NCBI RefSeq assembly: GCF_024539815.1
Contig: NZ_JAHHIU010000096.1
Span: 1 to 64,000 of the forward strand
Direction of reading: 5' to 3'
Length of the DNA: 64,000 nucleotides
Origin: Streptomyces hayashii
Lineage (GTDB): Bacteria > Actinomycetota > Actinomycetes > Streptomycetales > Streptomycetaceae
Shown here: positions 36,789-45,321 of the stretch, one piece after another
How positions within the stretch are numbered: the first letter of the stretch is position 1
Layout: every line of letters starts with the position of its first letter
Position numbers and translations under genes: made by a program
Notes under the pieces: model-generated
Told to the model about the DNA's origin: nothing
The model's database searches: none
What the model saw: only the letters and a program-made list of their open reading frames with translations

Positions 36789-38261
36789 CTAAGCCATCCA
36801 CCGGTCGGGCCGGGCGTCCAGGCGCCCGGTCCGTGATCGTTCGGCCTGGCTCCGGAGCAGCTCCGCCGCCTGCCGTGCGTCCCGCAGGCGCGCTGTGACG
36901 GTCTTGCCCGCCCCCGTGTCCACGTGGACGTCCGCGAGCCGCCAGAGGCGCTTCCAGGGCCCTTGCGTCAGCCGCACGCTCTGGACCTTGGCGTGCGGCA
37001 CGAGCGTCAGTCTCCGGCGCAGCAGTCCGTGCCGGGTGACGAACACGGCGTCGGTGACGGCGCTTCCGTAACCCCGCCACCACACCGGCACGCACCGCCC
37101 GGCCCGTCGCGGCGGGCGCGAGATCGAGTCCGCGGCCGGGACGCTCACCCCCGGCAGCACGCGCGCGACGACGGCTTCCGCGGCCTGGCGCGGAGCGACC
37201 GGCACGAGCACGGAGTTGGCGGAGCCGGCCACGTCCAGTTCGACGCGCACCCAGTCGAGCCGCCGCCACAGCAGCGGCTGGACGACGCGCACGGTCTGGA
37301 CCCGCCCGGGCGGGACCGTCTCGTGCGTGCGGTCCAGGAGCCCGCGGTCGATGCGCAGGCCGTCCGGCGACTCGCCGACCGTCCAGTCGTACTCGCCGAC
37401 GAAGCGACCCGCGCTGGTCGCGCCCGCCGCGCCGAGCAGCGGCACGCCGGTCGCCAGGACCGTCCACACGCTGTGGGTGGCCAGCCACAGCACCGGCGGC
37501 ACGACGAGCGCGGCGGCCAGCGCTCCCCAGGTCGCGCCGGTCAGCACCAGCGCGATCGCGAGCTTGCGCGGCGGTACGCGCAACAGCTCGCGCGCGGGCG
37601 CTTCACCCACTTCGTGCGCCGTCTCCGGTGCGAATCCGGCGGCCCGCGCGAGCAGCTCCGCCCGCAGCGCGCGAGCCTCCTCCTCGCCCAGGAAGGCCAG
37701 TTCGTCCTTCTTCTCCGCGCCGACGACGTCGAGCCGGAGCTTGGCGACGCCCGCTATCCGGGCCAGCAGCGGCTGACTGACGTCGATCGCCTGGATGCGT
37801 TCCAGCCGGATGTGCGCGGCACGCCGGAACAGCAGGCCGGTGCGGATGCGCAGTTCGCTGTCCGTCACCGCGAAGTGGGTGAACCACCAGGTCAGGAAGC
37901 CGTAGAGGGAGGCGGCGGGGACGAGGACGGCGAGCGCGACCAGCAGGGTGGTGGTGGTCAGCCGGGTCAGCTGCTCCTGCGCCTGGTTCGGGTCGTGGAC
38001 CGCCCATCCGACGAGGACCGCGACGGGGGCCCAGGCCCGTCGGAAAGGCGTGACGGGATGCAGCCGCCGCTCGATGACGGGCCGCCCCGCCCGCCCGGCC
38101 ACGCCGGCTTCGGACGACCCGGACGCGCCGGATGCGCTGGATGCGCCGGACGCGCCGGACGGCCCGGAGACCCCGGCCTTCCCGAAGGCGCCCGACGGAC
38201 CGAGCTCGTCCGGCACTCCGGAGTCGTCCGGTATCGCGTCGTCGACGTTCCGGGTGGTCAC
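36789..38261 (-). CDS. bPH2/YdbT-like PH-domain membrane protein
   Basis: A 490-residue protein with three bacterial PH-like (bPH2, DUF304) modules and paired membrane helices: VALAVLVPAASLYGFLTWW with HFAVTDSELRIRTGLLFRRAAHIRLERIQAIDV; IALVLTGATWGALAAALVV with LRIDRGLLDRTHETVPPGRVQTVRVVQPLLWRRL; and FVTRHGLLRRRLTLVPHAKVQSVRLTQGPWKR. This is the YdbT plan. The N terminus is a Gly/Ser/Ala low-complexity stretch (GPSGASGASSASGASG). Its GTG overlaps the stop of the smaller PH protein by four bases, matching the B. subtilis ydbS-ydbT pair, which is linked to resistance to some antimicrobial peptides. Confidence 0.88.
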   Translation of the reverse strand: MTTRNVDDAIPDDSGVPDELGPSGAFGKAGVSGPSGASGASSASGASGSSEAGVAGRAGRPVIERRLHPVTPFRRAWAPVAVLVGWAVHDPNQAQEQLTRLTTTTLLVALAVLVPAASLYGFLTWWFTHFAVTDSELRIRTGLLFRRAAHIRLERIQAIDVSQPLLARIAGVAKLRLDVVGAEKKDELAFLGEEEARALRAELLARAAGFAPETAHEVGEAPARELLRVPPRKLAIALVLTGATWGALAAALVVPPVLWLATHSVWTVLATGVPLLGAAGATSAGRFVGEYDWTVGESPDGLRIDRGLLDRTHETVPPGRVQTVRVVQPLLWRRLDWVRVELDVAGSANSVLVPVAPRQAAEAVVARVLPGVSVPAADSISRPPRRAGRCVPVWWRGYGSAVTDAVFVTRHGLLRRRLTLVPHAKVQSVRLTQGPWKRLWRLADVHVDTGAGKTVTARLRDARQAAELLRSQAERSRTGRLDARPDRWMA

Positions 38262-38761
38262 AGGCCCGCCGATCGGGCTTCGCCCAGGGCGGTAAGGCGG
38301 TCCCGGAGCCGTTCCGCCTCGGAGGGGTCCAGGCCCGGGATGGTCGCGTCGGTCGCGGCGGCCGCGGTGTGCAGCTGGACGCTGGCCAGCCCGAAGTAGC
38401 GCTCGACGGGGCCGGAGGTGACCTCGACGAGCTGCATGCGCCCGTACGGCACGACGGTCTCCTCGCGCCACAGCACCCCGCGGCTGATCAACAGGTCGTC
38501 GGCCCGCTCGGCGTACCGCCAGGAGCGCCAGTTGCGGCCGAGCAGGACCCAGCCCCAGGCGACGCCGGCCAACGGCAACAGGGCGAACGCCGCCCAGGCC
38601 GGGCCGACGATCAACCCCAGCAGCAGGCCCACTCCTACGGCCGCCAGCCCCAGCCACACCGCCAGCAACAGCCGCCGCATCCGCAGCAGCCCCGGCGGCA
38701 GGCCGCTCCACTCCGGTGCGACCGCCGCCGTCTCCGCGCCCCCCGGGCTCCCCGTCTCCAT
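38258..38761 (-). CDS. bPH2/YdbS-like PH-domain membrane protein
   Basis: The 167-residue protein has two membrane helices ([23 protein letters not shown] and [17 protein letters not shown]) and one bPH2 domain ([48 protein letters not shown]). It is the small partner of the YdbT-like protein that follows with a GTGA overlap. ATG 38761 looks leaderless: TACGCT ends 6 nt upstream on the minus strand. The neighbouring NuoD-like gene starts only 31 bp away on the other strand. Confidence 0.9.
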   Translation of the reverse strand: METGSPGGAETAAVAPEWSGLPPGLLRMRRLLLAVWLGLAAVGVGLLLGLIVGPAWAAFALLPLAGVAWGWVLLGRNWRSWRYAERADDLLISRGVLWREETVVPYGRMQLVEVTSGPVERYFGLASVQLHTAAAATDATIPGLDPSEAERLRDRLTALGEARSAGL

Positions 38762-38792
38762 GGGGTCAGCGTACGTAGGGGAGACTGTCGCC

Positions 38793-39944
38793 ATGACTCC
38801 TACGACGGAGACCACGGTCGGGATCGGCGGTGCCGCGGAGAGCACCGACATGGTGCTCAACATCGGTCCCCAGCATCCCTCCACGCATGGCGTGCTGCGG
38901 CTGCGGCTCGTGCTGGACGGCGAGCGCATCCGGCACGCGGAGCCGGTGATCGGCTATATGCACCGCGGCGCGGAGAAGCTGTTCGAGGCGCGCGACTACC
39001 GCCAGATCGTGATGCTGGCCAACCGCCACGACTGGCTGTCGGCCTTCTCCAACGAGCTGGGCGTGGTCCTCGCGGTGGAGCGGATGCTCGGCATGGAGGT
39101 CCCCGAGCGGGCCGTGTGGACGCGCACGCTGCTCGCCGAGCTGAACCGGGTGCTCAACCACCTGATGTTCCTCGGGTCCTACCCCCTGGAGCTGGGCGGC
39201 ATCACGCCGGTCTTCTACGCCTTCCGCGAGCGCGAGGTGCTGCAGAACGTCATGGAGGAGGTCTCCGGCGGGCGTATGCACTACATGTTCAACCGCGTAG
39301 GCGGTCTCAAGGAGGATCTGCCGGCCGGCTGGACCTCCCGTGCGCGGGAGGCCGTGGCCGCCGTGCGCTCCCGGATGGACGTGTACGACGACCTGGTGCT
39401 CGGCAACGAGATCTTCCGCGGGCGCACCCGTGACGTGGGCGTCCTCGCACCGGAGCACGTGCACGCGTACGGCGTGAGCGGTCCGATCGCGCGCGGTTCG
39501 GGCGTCGACTTCGACCTGCGTCGGGACGAGCCGTATCTGGCGTACGGGCAGCTGCAGGACACGCTGAAGGTGGTGACCCGGACCGAGGGCGACTGCCTCG
39601 CGCGTTTCGAGTGCCTGCTGGAGCAGACGCACAACGCGCTCGACCTCGCGGACGCCTGCCTGGACCGTCTCGTCGACCTGCCGCCCGGCCCGATCAACCA
39701 GCGGCTCCCGAAGGTCCTCAAGGCGCCCGAGGGACACACGTACGCGTGGACCGAGAATCCTCTCGGCATCAACGGCTACTACCTCGTCAGCAAGGGCGAG
39801 AAGACGCCGTACCGGCTGAAGCTGCGCTCGGCGTCGTACAACAACATCCAGGCGCTCACCGAGCTGCTGCCGGGCACCCTGGTCGCGGACATGGTGGCGA
39901 TCCTGGGGTCGATGTTCTTCGTGGTGGGGGACATCGACAAGTAG
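38793..39944 (+). CDS. nuoD2: orphan NuoD-like (complex I 49-kDa) protein
   Basis: The 383-residue protein belongs to the NuoD/49-kDa family ([57 protein letters not shown], and a C terminus [24 protein letters not shown] that ends as complex I subunits do). No other complex I gene is nearby. Quinone-site His32 is present, but Trp81 (NRHDWLSAF) stands where the quinone-ligating Tyr belongs; the 49-residue spacing equals that between His38 and Tyr87 of T. thermophilus Nqo4. GGGGAG lies 9 nt before the ATG. A MidA/NDUFAF7-family methyltransferase gene is convergent with it. Function in a complex is unproven. Confidence 0.88.
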   Translation: MTPTTETTVGIGGAAESTDMVLNIGPQHPSTHGVLRLRLVLDGERIRHAEPVIGYMHRGAEKLFEARDYRQIVMLANRHDWLSAFSNELGVVLAVERMLGMEVPERAVWTRTLLAELNRVLNHLMFLGSYPLELGGITPVFYAFREREVLQNVMEEVSGGRMHYMFNRVGGLKEDLPAGWTSRAREAVAAVRSRMDVYDDLVLGNEIFRGRTRDVGVLAPEHVHAYGVSGPIARGSGVDFDLRRDEPYLAYGQLQDTLKVVTRTEGDCLARFECLLEQTHNALDLADACLDRLVDLPPGPINQRLPKVLKAPEGHTYAWTENPLGINGYYLVSKGEKTPYRLKLRSASYNNIQALTELLPGTLVADMVAILGSMFFVVGDIDK

Positions 39945-40023
39945 GCCGCGGACGGGCCGCGCCGCCCACTGTGGTGAGCCGGTGGCCGGTGGCCGCCGCC
40001 CCCTGTGGTCAGTCCGCGGCCGG

Positions 40024-41247
40024 TCAGTCGGCGGCCGCGTCCTGGTCGCGTTCCGTGCCGAGCGGGTCGGCGATTCCCACCGGCTGGAGCAGCCAGCCGA
40101 AGTCGCCCAGCCCGCCCCGCGCGGTGAGCTCCGACGCCTGTGCGGCGACCGCCAGGGCGCGCAGGTACCCCGAGGGGTCGCTGGACGCGAGCGCGAGCGG
40201 GGGACGCGCCCCGGTGACGCCCAGCGCGCGCAGTGCGGTGCGTTGGCCGACCAGACGCGCGCGGGACGCGGCGGACGGCCCTCCCGGCGTCGCCTCCGAG
40301 GACGCCTCCGCGCACGCGTCCAGGGCTACGTGGGCGGTGATGTCGCAGGAACCGTCCGGCACCGGCGCCGTCTCGCGCCCCTCGCGGAAGCCGGTCAGCG
40401 TGCCGAACGGGGGGCGCGCGTCGGCGGAGTGGGCGTAGTCCACGGCGACCGCGAGCCCGCGTACGACGCACTCCACCGCGGACGCCCACGCCGTGTCCCG
40501 GGGGAGCCCGATCTCCGCCCGCAGCCCTTCCTCGCCCGGCAGCGGCCACCATCGCGCGAGCCACCGCGCCTGCGCGCCGGAGACCGGCTCCCCGAGCCGC
40601 TCCGCTCCGTCGTTCCTGACGAGGACCAGTCGCGGCACGCCCGAGGAGTCGACCTCCGCGACGTCGAGGGGGACGTTGTCCAGCCACTCGTTGGCGAAGA
40701 GCAGCCCGGTGATCTCCCGAGGCGGCTCGGACAGCCACTCGATCCGATGAGCGAGGCCCTCGGGGCGGTCCGCGATCTCGACGGCGCACGCGCGCGTACG
40801 GGCGGCCACGTCGGCGGGGAGCGCCGCCAGCACCCCTGTGACCAGCTCGCCCCGGCCGGCGGCCATGTCGGCGAAGTCGAGCGAGGGCGGCCGGCCCAGC
40901 GCCTCGTCGACCCGGCAGAGCAGCCGGGCCACGGCCCCGGCGAAGAGCGGCGACGCGTGCACCGACGTGCGGAAGTGCCCGGCGGGCCCCTCGGGGCGCC
41001 GGTAGAAGCCGCCCGGGGCGGGCGTGCGGCGGTCGTGCGGTGCTTCCGCGCCGGCCTGCGCTTCCGTTGCCCGCCTGCCCTGGCCGGTCTGCGTGCCCTG
41101 GCCGGTCTGCGCGTCCGGGCCGGTCCCGGCCTGCGTGTCCGGGCTGTACAGAGCCTCCGTGCCGTACGCGGCTTCCGTGCCGTACAGGGCGTGCTGCATG
41201 GCAGTGCGCCAGCCGCGCCACCCGCCCGAATCGGTCACCGCGTCCAC
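40024..41247 (-). CDS. MidA/NDUFAF7-family SAM-dependent methyltransferase
   Basis: The 407-residue protein has the Methyltransf_28 (DUF185) pattern: SAM loop [15 protein letters not shown], acidic/substrate region [15 protein letters not shown], and [19 protein letters not shown]7, the mitochondrial member, dimethylates an arginine of NDUFS2 (the NuoD counterpart) for complex I assembly. Here the gene is convergent with an orphan nuoD-like gene. The N terminus (residues 15-75) is low-complexity with short repeats ([15 protein letters not shown]). The GTG at 41247 has AAGGA 6 nt upstream. Protein-arginine methylation activity is inferred from family and position only. Confidence 0.88.
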   Translation of the reverse strand: MDAVTDSGGWRGWRTAMQHALYGTEAAYGTEALYSPDTQAGTGPDAQTGQGTQTGQGRRATEAQAGAEAPHDRRTPAPGGFYRRPEGPAGHFRTSVHASPLFAGAVARLLCRVDEALGRPPSLDFADMAAGRGELVTGVLAALPADVAARTRACAVEIADRPEGLAHRIEWLSEPPREITGLLFANEWLDNVPLDVAEVDSSGVPRLVLVRNDGAERLGEPVSGAQARWLARWWPLPGEEGLRAEIGLPRDTAWASAVECVVRGLAVAVDYAHSADARPPFGTLTGFREGRETAPVPDGSCDITAHVALDACAEASSEATPGGPSAASRARLVGQRTALRALGVTGARPPLALASSDPSGYLRALAVAAQASELTARGGLGDFGWLLQPVGIADPLGTERDQDAAAD

Positions 41248-41382
41248 CGTCCGTCCTTCACCACCGGGTCAGGTTAGACGTACAGGTGATCACGGCATCC
41301 ACCTTGCGGAGTACGCCCGCCCGGACCGGATCGGCCCTCCGGTTGACCCCTGCACGCATCGGGCTTCCCTACGCTGGGTTAC

Positions 41383-42585
41383 GTGCAGCGCCTCTATGAC
41401 TTCCTTCGCAGACACCCGACCAGGGTCGACGGCTTCTGGGCCCTCGTCCTGTTCGGGATCTCCGCCGCTGCCGGAACCGCCGGGCAGGACCGGGGCGGCA
41501 CCGACTCCATGGCGCTGCTGGTGCCGGTCGTCTTCCTGCTGTGCCTGGTCATCGCATTGCGTCGGCGTATGCCCGAACAGATGCTCGTGCTGGCCGCCGT
41601 GCTGGGAACAGCGCAGCTGGTGCTGAACGTCGGGGTCACGGCCGCCGACTTCGCCCTGCTGGTGATCGTCTACACGGTCGCGGCGAACGGCGCCCGCTGG
41701 GCCTCGCGCCTCGCCCTGGTCATGGCGCTGAGCGCGGCGACCCTGGCGCAGCTGCGCTGGCCGCACGAGAACGCGAGCTTGCCGGGTCAGGTGGCGGTCA
41801 TCGTCTTCCAGACGGTGCCGTTCGCCCTGGCCTGGGTGCTCGGCGACTCCATGCGCACCCGTCGCGCCTACTTCGCCCAGCTGGAGGAGCGCGCGGCGCG
41901 CCTGGAGAAGGAGCGCGAGGCGCAGTCGAAGGTCGCGGTCGCCGCCGAGCGCGCCCGGATCGCGCGTGAACTGCACGACGTGGTCGCCCACAACGTGTCG
42001 GTGATGGTGGTGCAGGCCGACGGCGCCGCCTATGTCCTCGACGCCGCGCCCGACCAGGCGAGGAAGGCGCTGGAGACGATCTCCTCCACCGGCCGCCAGG
42101 CCCTGGCCGAGATGAGGCGTCTGCTGGGCGTGCTGCGCACCGGCGAGCACCAGGAGAGCGGCGAGTACGTGCCGCAGCCGGACGTCGAGCAGATCGAGGA
42201 CCTCGTCGAACAGTGCCGCGGCTCGGGCCTGCCGGTGGACTTCAAGGTCGAGGGCACCGCGCGGCCGCTGCCCAGCGGCGTCGAGCTGACGGCGTACCGC
42301 ATCGTGCAGGAGGCGCTGACGAACACCCGCAAGCACGGTGGACCGAACGCCGGCGCGAGCGTGCGTCTGGTCTACTTCGACGACGGTCTCGGCCTGCTCG
42401 TGGAGGACGACGGCAAGGGCGCCCCGCACGAGCTCTACGAGGAGGGCGGCGTCGACGGCGCGGGCCACGGTCTGATCGGCATGCGCGAGCGGGTCGGCAT
42501 GGTGGGCGGCACCCTGGACGCGGGCCCGCGGCCCGGCGGAGGATTCCGCATCAGCGCTCTGCTCCCGCTCAAACCAGCGCATTGA
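41383..42585 (+). CDS. sensor histidine kinase, HisKA_3 type
   Basis: The 400-residue protein has an N-terminal sensing region with four or five membrane helices (GFWALVLFGISAAAG, LLVPVVFLLCLVIAL, MLVLAAVLGTAQLVL, ADFALLVIVYTVAANGA, VAVIVFQTVPFALAWVLGD), then the HisKA_3 dimerisation domain with phospho-acceptor His198 (ARIARELHDVVAHNVSVM) and an HATPase domain (RIVQEALTNTRKHG, LVEDDGKGAP, GHGLIGMRERV). The GTG at 41383 looks leaderless: TACGCT ends 7 nt upstream. Its response regulator lies 135 nt downstream. No extracellular sensor domain, so it probably senses membrane or intramembrane signals. Confidence 0.94.
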   Translation: MQRLYDFLRRHPTRVDGFWALVLFGISAAAGTAGQDRGGTDSMALLVPVVFLLCLVIALRRRMPEQMLVLAAVLGTAQLVLNVGVTAADFALLVIVYTVAANGARWASRLALVMALSAATLAQLRWPHENASLPGQVAVIVFQTVPFALAWVLGDSMRTRRAYFAQLEERAARLEKEREAQSKVAVAAERARIARELHDVVAHNVSVMVVQADGAAYVLDAAPDQARKALETISSTGRQALAEMRRLLGVLRTGEHQESGEYVPQPDVEQIEDLVEQCRGSGLPVDFKVEGTARPLPSGVELTAYRIVQEALTNTRKHGGPNAGASVRLVYFDDGLGLLVEDDGKGAPHELYEEGGVDGAGHGLIGMRERVGMVGGTLDAGPRPGGGFRISALLPLKPAH

Positions 42586-42720
42586 CGCCCACGCACGCCC
42601 CACGTTGACACCTGTCACGCCCCCTGGCACACCCCTTGTGACGCCCACCCCCGCACTGCCCGCCCGAACCGCCCGCCGGAGACACCCGGCGGAATCAGAA
42701 AGAAAACGGAAGAGGACTCG

Positions 42721-43389
42721 ATGACGATCCGCGTGATGCTCGTCGACGACCAGGTGCTGCTGCGCACCGGGTTCCGGATGGTGCTCGCCGCCCAGCCGGA
42801 CATGGAGGTCGTGGCCGAGGCGGGCGACGGCGTCGAGGCCCTGCAGGTGGTGCGCTCCACGGCGGTCGACGTCGTGCTGATGGACGTCCGCATGCCGAAG
42901 CTGGACGGCGTGGAGGCCACCCGGCGCATCTGCGCGGAGCCCGACGCGCCGAAGGTGCTGATCCTGACCACCTTCGACCTGGACGAGTACGCGTTCTCCG
43001 GGCTGAAAGCGGGCGCCTCCGGGTTCATGCTCAAGGACGTGCCCCCGGGCGAGCTCCTCACCGCCATCCGCTCCGTGCACAGCGGCGACGCGGTGGTCGC
43101 CCCGTCCACCACCCGCCGTCTGCTGGACCGGTTCGCGCCGATGCTGCCGAGCACCGGCAAGGAGCCCCGGCACAAGGAGCTGGAGCGGCTGACGGAGCGC
43201 GAGCGCGAGGTCATGGTGCTGGTCGCCCAAGGGCTGTCCAACGGGGAGATCGCGGCCCGGCTGGTGTTGTCCGAGGCCACCGTCAAGACCCACGTGGGCC
43301 GCATCCTGACCAAGCTGGGGCTGCGCGACAGGGTCCAGGTCGTGGTTCTGGCGTATGAGACCGGGCTCGTCCGCGCGGGCGGACTGTGA
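42721..43389 (+). CDS. NarL/LuxR-type response regulator
   Basis: A 222-residue regulator: receiver domain with acidic pair VDD and phospho-acceptor Asp55 (VLMDVRMP), Thr in LILTTFD and Lys in FMLKDVPP; then a LuxR-type helix-turn-helix (LTEREREVMVLVAQGLSNGEIAARLVLSEATVKTHVGRILTKLGL). It is the partner of the kinase at 41383. ATG at 42721 has GGAAGAGGA 4 nt upstream. Target genes are not evident; the pair seems transcribed together, although a 135-nt gap leaves room for a second promoter. Confidence 0.95.
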   Translation: MTIRVMLVDDQVLLRTGFRMVLAAQPDMEVVAEAGDGVEALQVVRSTAVDVVLMDVRMPKLDGVEATRRICAEPDAPKVLILTTFDLDEYAFSGLKAGASGFMLKDVPPGELLTAIRSVHSGDAVVAPSTTRRLLDRFAPMLPSTGKEPRHKELERLTEREREVMVLVAQGLSNGEIAARLVLSEATVKTHVGRILTKLGLRDRVQVVVLAYETGLVRAGGL

Positions 43390-43439
43390 TCCGGCGGGAA
43401 CGGCCCGCCCGCCGGCGCGGAGGGCACTAGGGTCTGCGC

Positions 43440-44072
43440 ATGCTCCTGTGGATCAACGGCCCCTTCGGTGGCGGCAAGACACAGACCGCACACGAGATAC
43501 GGCGCCGGCTGCCGGGCAGCGTCGTCTGCGACCCCGAGCACGCCGGGTTCGGGCTGCGCCGGATGCTGCCGCCCGACCTGCGCGGGAACTTCCAGGACCT
43601 CGCCTCGTGGCGGCAGGGCGTCGTCGAGGTCCTCGACCTGGCCCTGGGCGCGCACGACGGCGTGGTCATCGCCCCCATGACCGTCACCGATCCCCGGTAC
43701 TTCGACGAGACCGTCGGCCGGCTGCGCGAACTCGGCCACGACGTCCGGCACTTCACGCTCCTCGCCGAACGCGAGACGGTTCTGGAGCGGCTGCGGGAAC
43801 GCGGCCTCGGGCACCTTCCCCGGTTCGTCTCAGGCAAGAACGCCGGTCTGCGCCGGGAGAGTTGGGCCGTCCAGCAGCTCGACCACTGCCTGGAGCGGCT
43901 GCAGGAGCCGGAGTTCGCCGAGCATCTGTGGACGGACCACACCACCGTGCCGAGGACGGCCGACCGCATCGCCGTCCTGGCCGGGATCACGCTCAGCCCC
44001 AACACCGAGGGCGCGCTGCGGACACGGCTGCGGCAGGTCGCGGTGGGTGTGCGGCACATCCGGTTCGACTGA
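43440..44072 (+). CDS. P-loop ATPase, TmrB-like
   Basis: The 210-residue protein has a Walker A GPFGGGKTQTAHEI at residues 7-20 and resembles adenylate-kinase-like small-molecule kinases such as TmrB, which binds tunicamycin: DPEHAGFGLRRMLP, then GVVIAPMTVTDPRYFDE and LLAERETVLERLRERG. Nucleotide-binding is secure, the substrate is not. The start looks leaderless: TAGGGT ends 6 nt before the ATG. It may confer self-protection against a nucleoside antibiotic, but that is speculation. Confidence 0.85.
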   Translation: MLLWINGPFGGGKTQTAHEIRRRLPGSVVCDPEHAGFGLRRMLPPDLRGNFQDLASWRQGVVEVLDLALGAHDGVVIAPMTVTDPRYFDETVGRLRELGHDVRHFTLLAERETVLERLRERGLGHLPRFVSGKNAGLRRESWAVQQLDHCLERLQEPEFAEHLWTDHTTVPRTADRIAVLAGITLSPNTEGALRTRLRQVAVGVRHIRFD

Positions 44073-44123
44073 CGTCCCGGGAGGCGGCCGTGTGCGCGGA
44101 GGCGGCGACGAGCCCGCCGCGAC

Positions 44124-45230
44124 TCAGCGGAGTATCCCTTCCAGGAAGTCGCTGCCCAGCCGGGCCACCACCGTCACGTCGAGCTGGTGCAGCACGTACC
44201 GGCCGCGCCGGCGAGTGGTGACCAGTCCGGCCTTCTTCAGGACGGCGAGGTGCCGGGATATCTCGGGGGCCGTCCTGCCGTGCACCTGGGCCAGCTCGGT
44301 CGTGGTGTACGCGCTGCGGGCCAGCAGCCGGCAGATCCGCATGCGCACCGGATGGGACAGCGCCGTCATTCTCAGGGTCAGCTGTTCCACCGACGGGGGC
44401 GAGGCCAGCTCGGGCGAGCCCACCGGGTAGTGCAGCACCGGCTGCCAGGCGTACCGGTGCAGCACCATGAGATGCGGCCAGCCCAGACTCGTCGGCACGA
44501 GCAGCAGGCCGCCGTCGCCGGTGGCGCTCCGGCCCTGGACCAGTTTGTCCACGGTGATCCGCGAGCCCCTCTCGTCGAGCGTCACGGCCGAGGACACCGA
44601 GGCGAGCGCCTCCGCCAGGCCCTTGTGGCGAAGGAGGTCCGTCTTGTGGCGGGCGTCGGCGGCGAGCGGCAGGCGCACCCGGGCCCAGACGTCGGCGAAG
44701 AACGCCTCGTCGCAGTCCTCCAGGAACTGCCGCAGCCAGCCACGCACGCGTGGCGGGTCCTCCAGCAGCCGCCGGGTGAACCGCACCTGTCGCGGCCCGC
44801 GCGTGGCGGCCAGTTCGAGCGCGCGGCGGCACAGCTCCGGGTGGGAGAGCAGGGTCGGACTCGGCAGGTCGTACCCGGGCGCGCAGGTGAACTCCAGCGC
44901 GGAGTCGACGAACTGTTCGTCCGTCAGCTTGTCCAGCAGGTCGAGCTCCTCGGCGAGCGTGGCTCCGGGGAGCGTGCTTCCGCCGGGGATGCCCGCGTAG
45001 GGCAGGAAGATGTCCGAGAACGTCGTCCGCCACAGGAAGTCGGCCTCGCACATCCGGTCGGCCAGATGCGAGTCCAGCCGGGCGGTGACGGAGGTGACCC
45101 AGCCCTGCAGGCCGGGGTGGTGCCCAGGCTCGGACAGCGCGTGCAACGCCATGCCGAGCTCGGCCAGGGGCGAGGGCACGACGGCCACCCTCTCCGGCCG
45201 CAGCCCCGCGATGTCGATGCTCAGACTCAT
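44124..45230 (-). CDS. ArsR-type transcriptional regulator with DUF5937-like N terminus
   Basis: The 368-residue protein has its winged helix at the C-terminal end (SVEQLTLRMTALSHPVRMRICRLLARSAYTTTELAQVHGRTAPEISRHLAVLKKAGLVTTRRRGRYVLHQLDV), typical of ArsR. The first 270 residues form a large domain common in actinobacterial ArsR-like regulators (SLSIDIAGLRPERVAVVPSPLAELGMALHAL). I start at ATG 45230; upstream in-frame codons to 45269 would run through the promoter. A perfect inverted repeat lies 40 nt upstream, probably its own operator. No metal-binding cysteine pair is visible, so the signal is unlikely to be arsenite. Confidence 0.85.
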   Translation of the reverse strand: MSLSIDIAGLRPERVAVVPSPLAELGMALHALSEPGHHPGLQGWVTSVTARLDSHLADRMCEADFLWRTTFSDIFLPYAGIPGGSTLPGATLAEELDLLDKLTDEQFVDSALEFTCAPGYDLPSPTLLSHPELCRRALELAATRGPRQVRFTRRLLEDPPRVRGWLRQFLEDCDEAFFADVWARVRLPLAADARHKTDLLRHKGLAEALASVSSAVTLDERGSRITVDKLVQGRSATGDGGLLLVPTSLGWPHLMVLHRYAWQPVLHYPVGSPELASPPSVEQLTLRMTALSHPVRMRICRLLARSAYTTTELAQVHGRTAPEISRHLAVLKKAGLVTTRRRGRYVLHQLDVTVVARLGSDFLEGILR

Positions 45231-45269
45231 GCCCACATGGTGCACCCGGCCACTGACAACGACCGCCAC

Positions 45270-45290
45270 GATTGACGGCCGCCGTCAATC
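45270..45290. promoter_or_regulatory. inverted-repeat operator of the ArsR-type gene
   Basis: GATTGACGG-CCG-CCGTCAATC, a perfect 9-3-9 palindrome 40 nt upstream of the regulator start and just after the stop of the convergently placed threonine-aldolase-type gene. TTGACG inside it could also serve as a -35 on either strand. Confidence 0.7.
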
Positions 45291-45321
45291 GGCGCGCTCC
45301 GCCCGCTCCAGCCGCCTCGCC

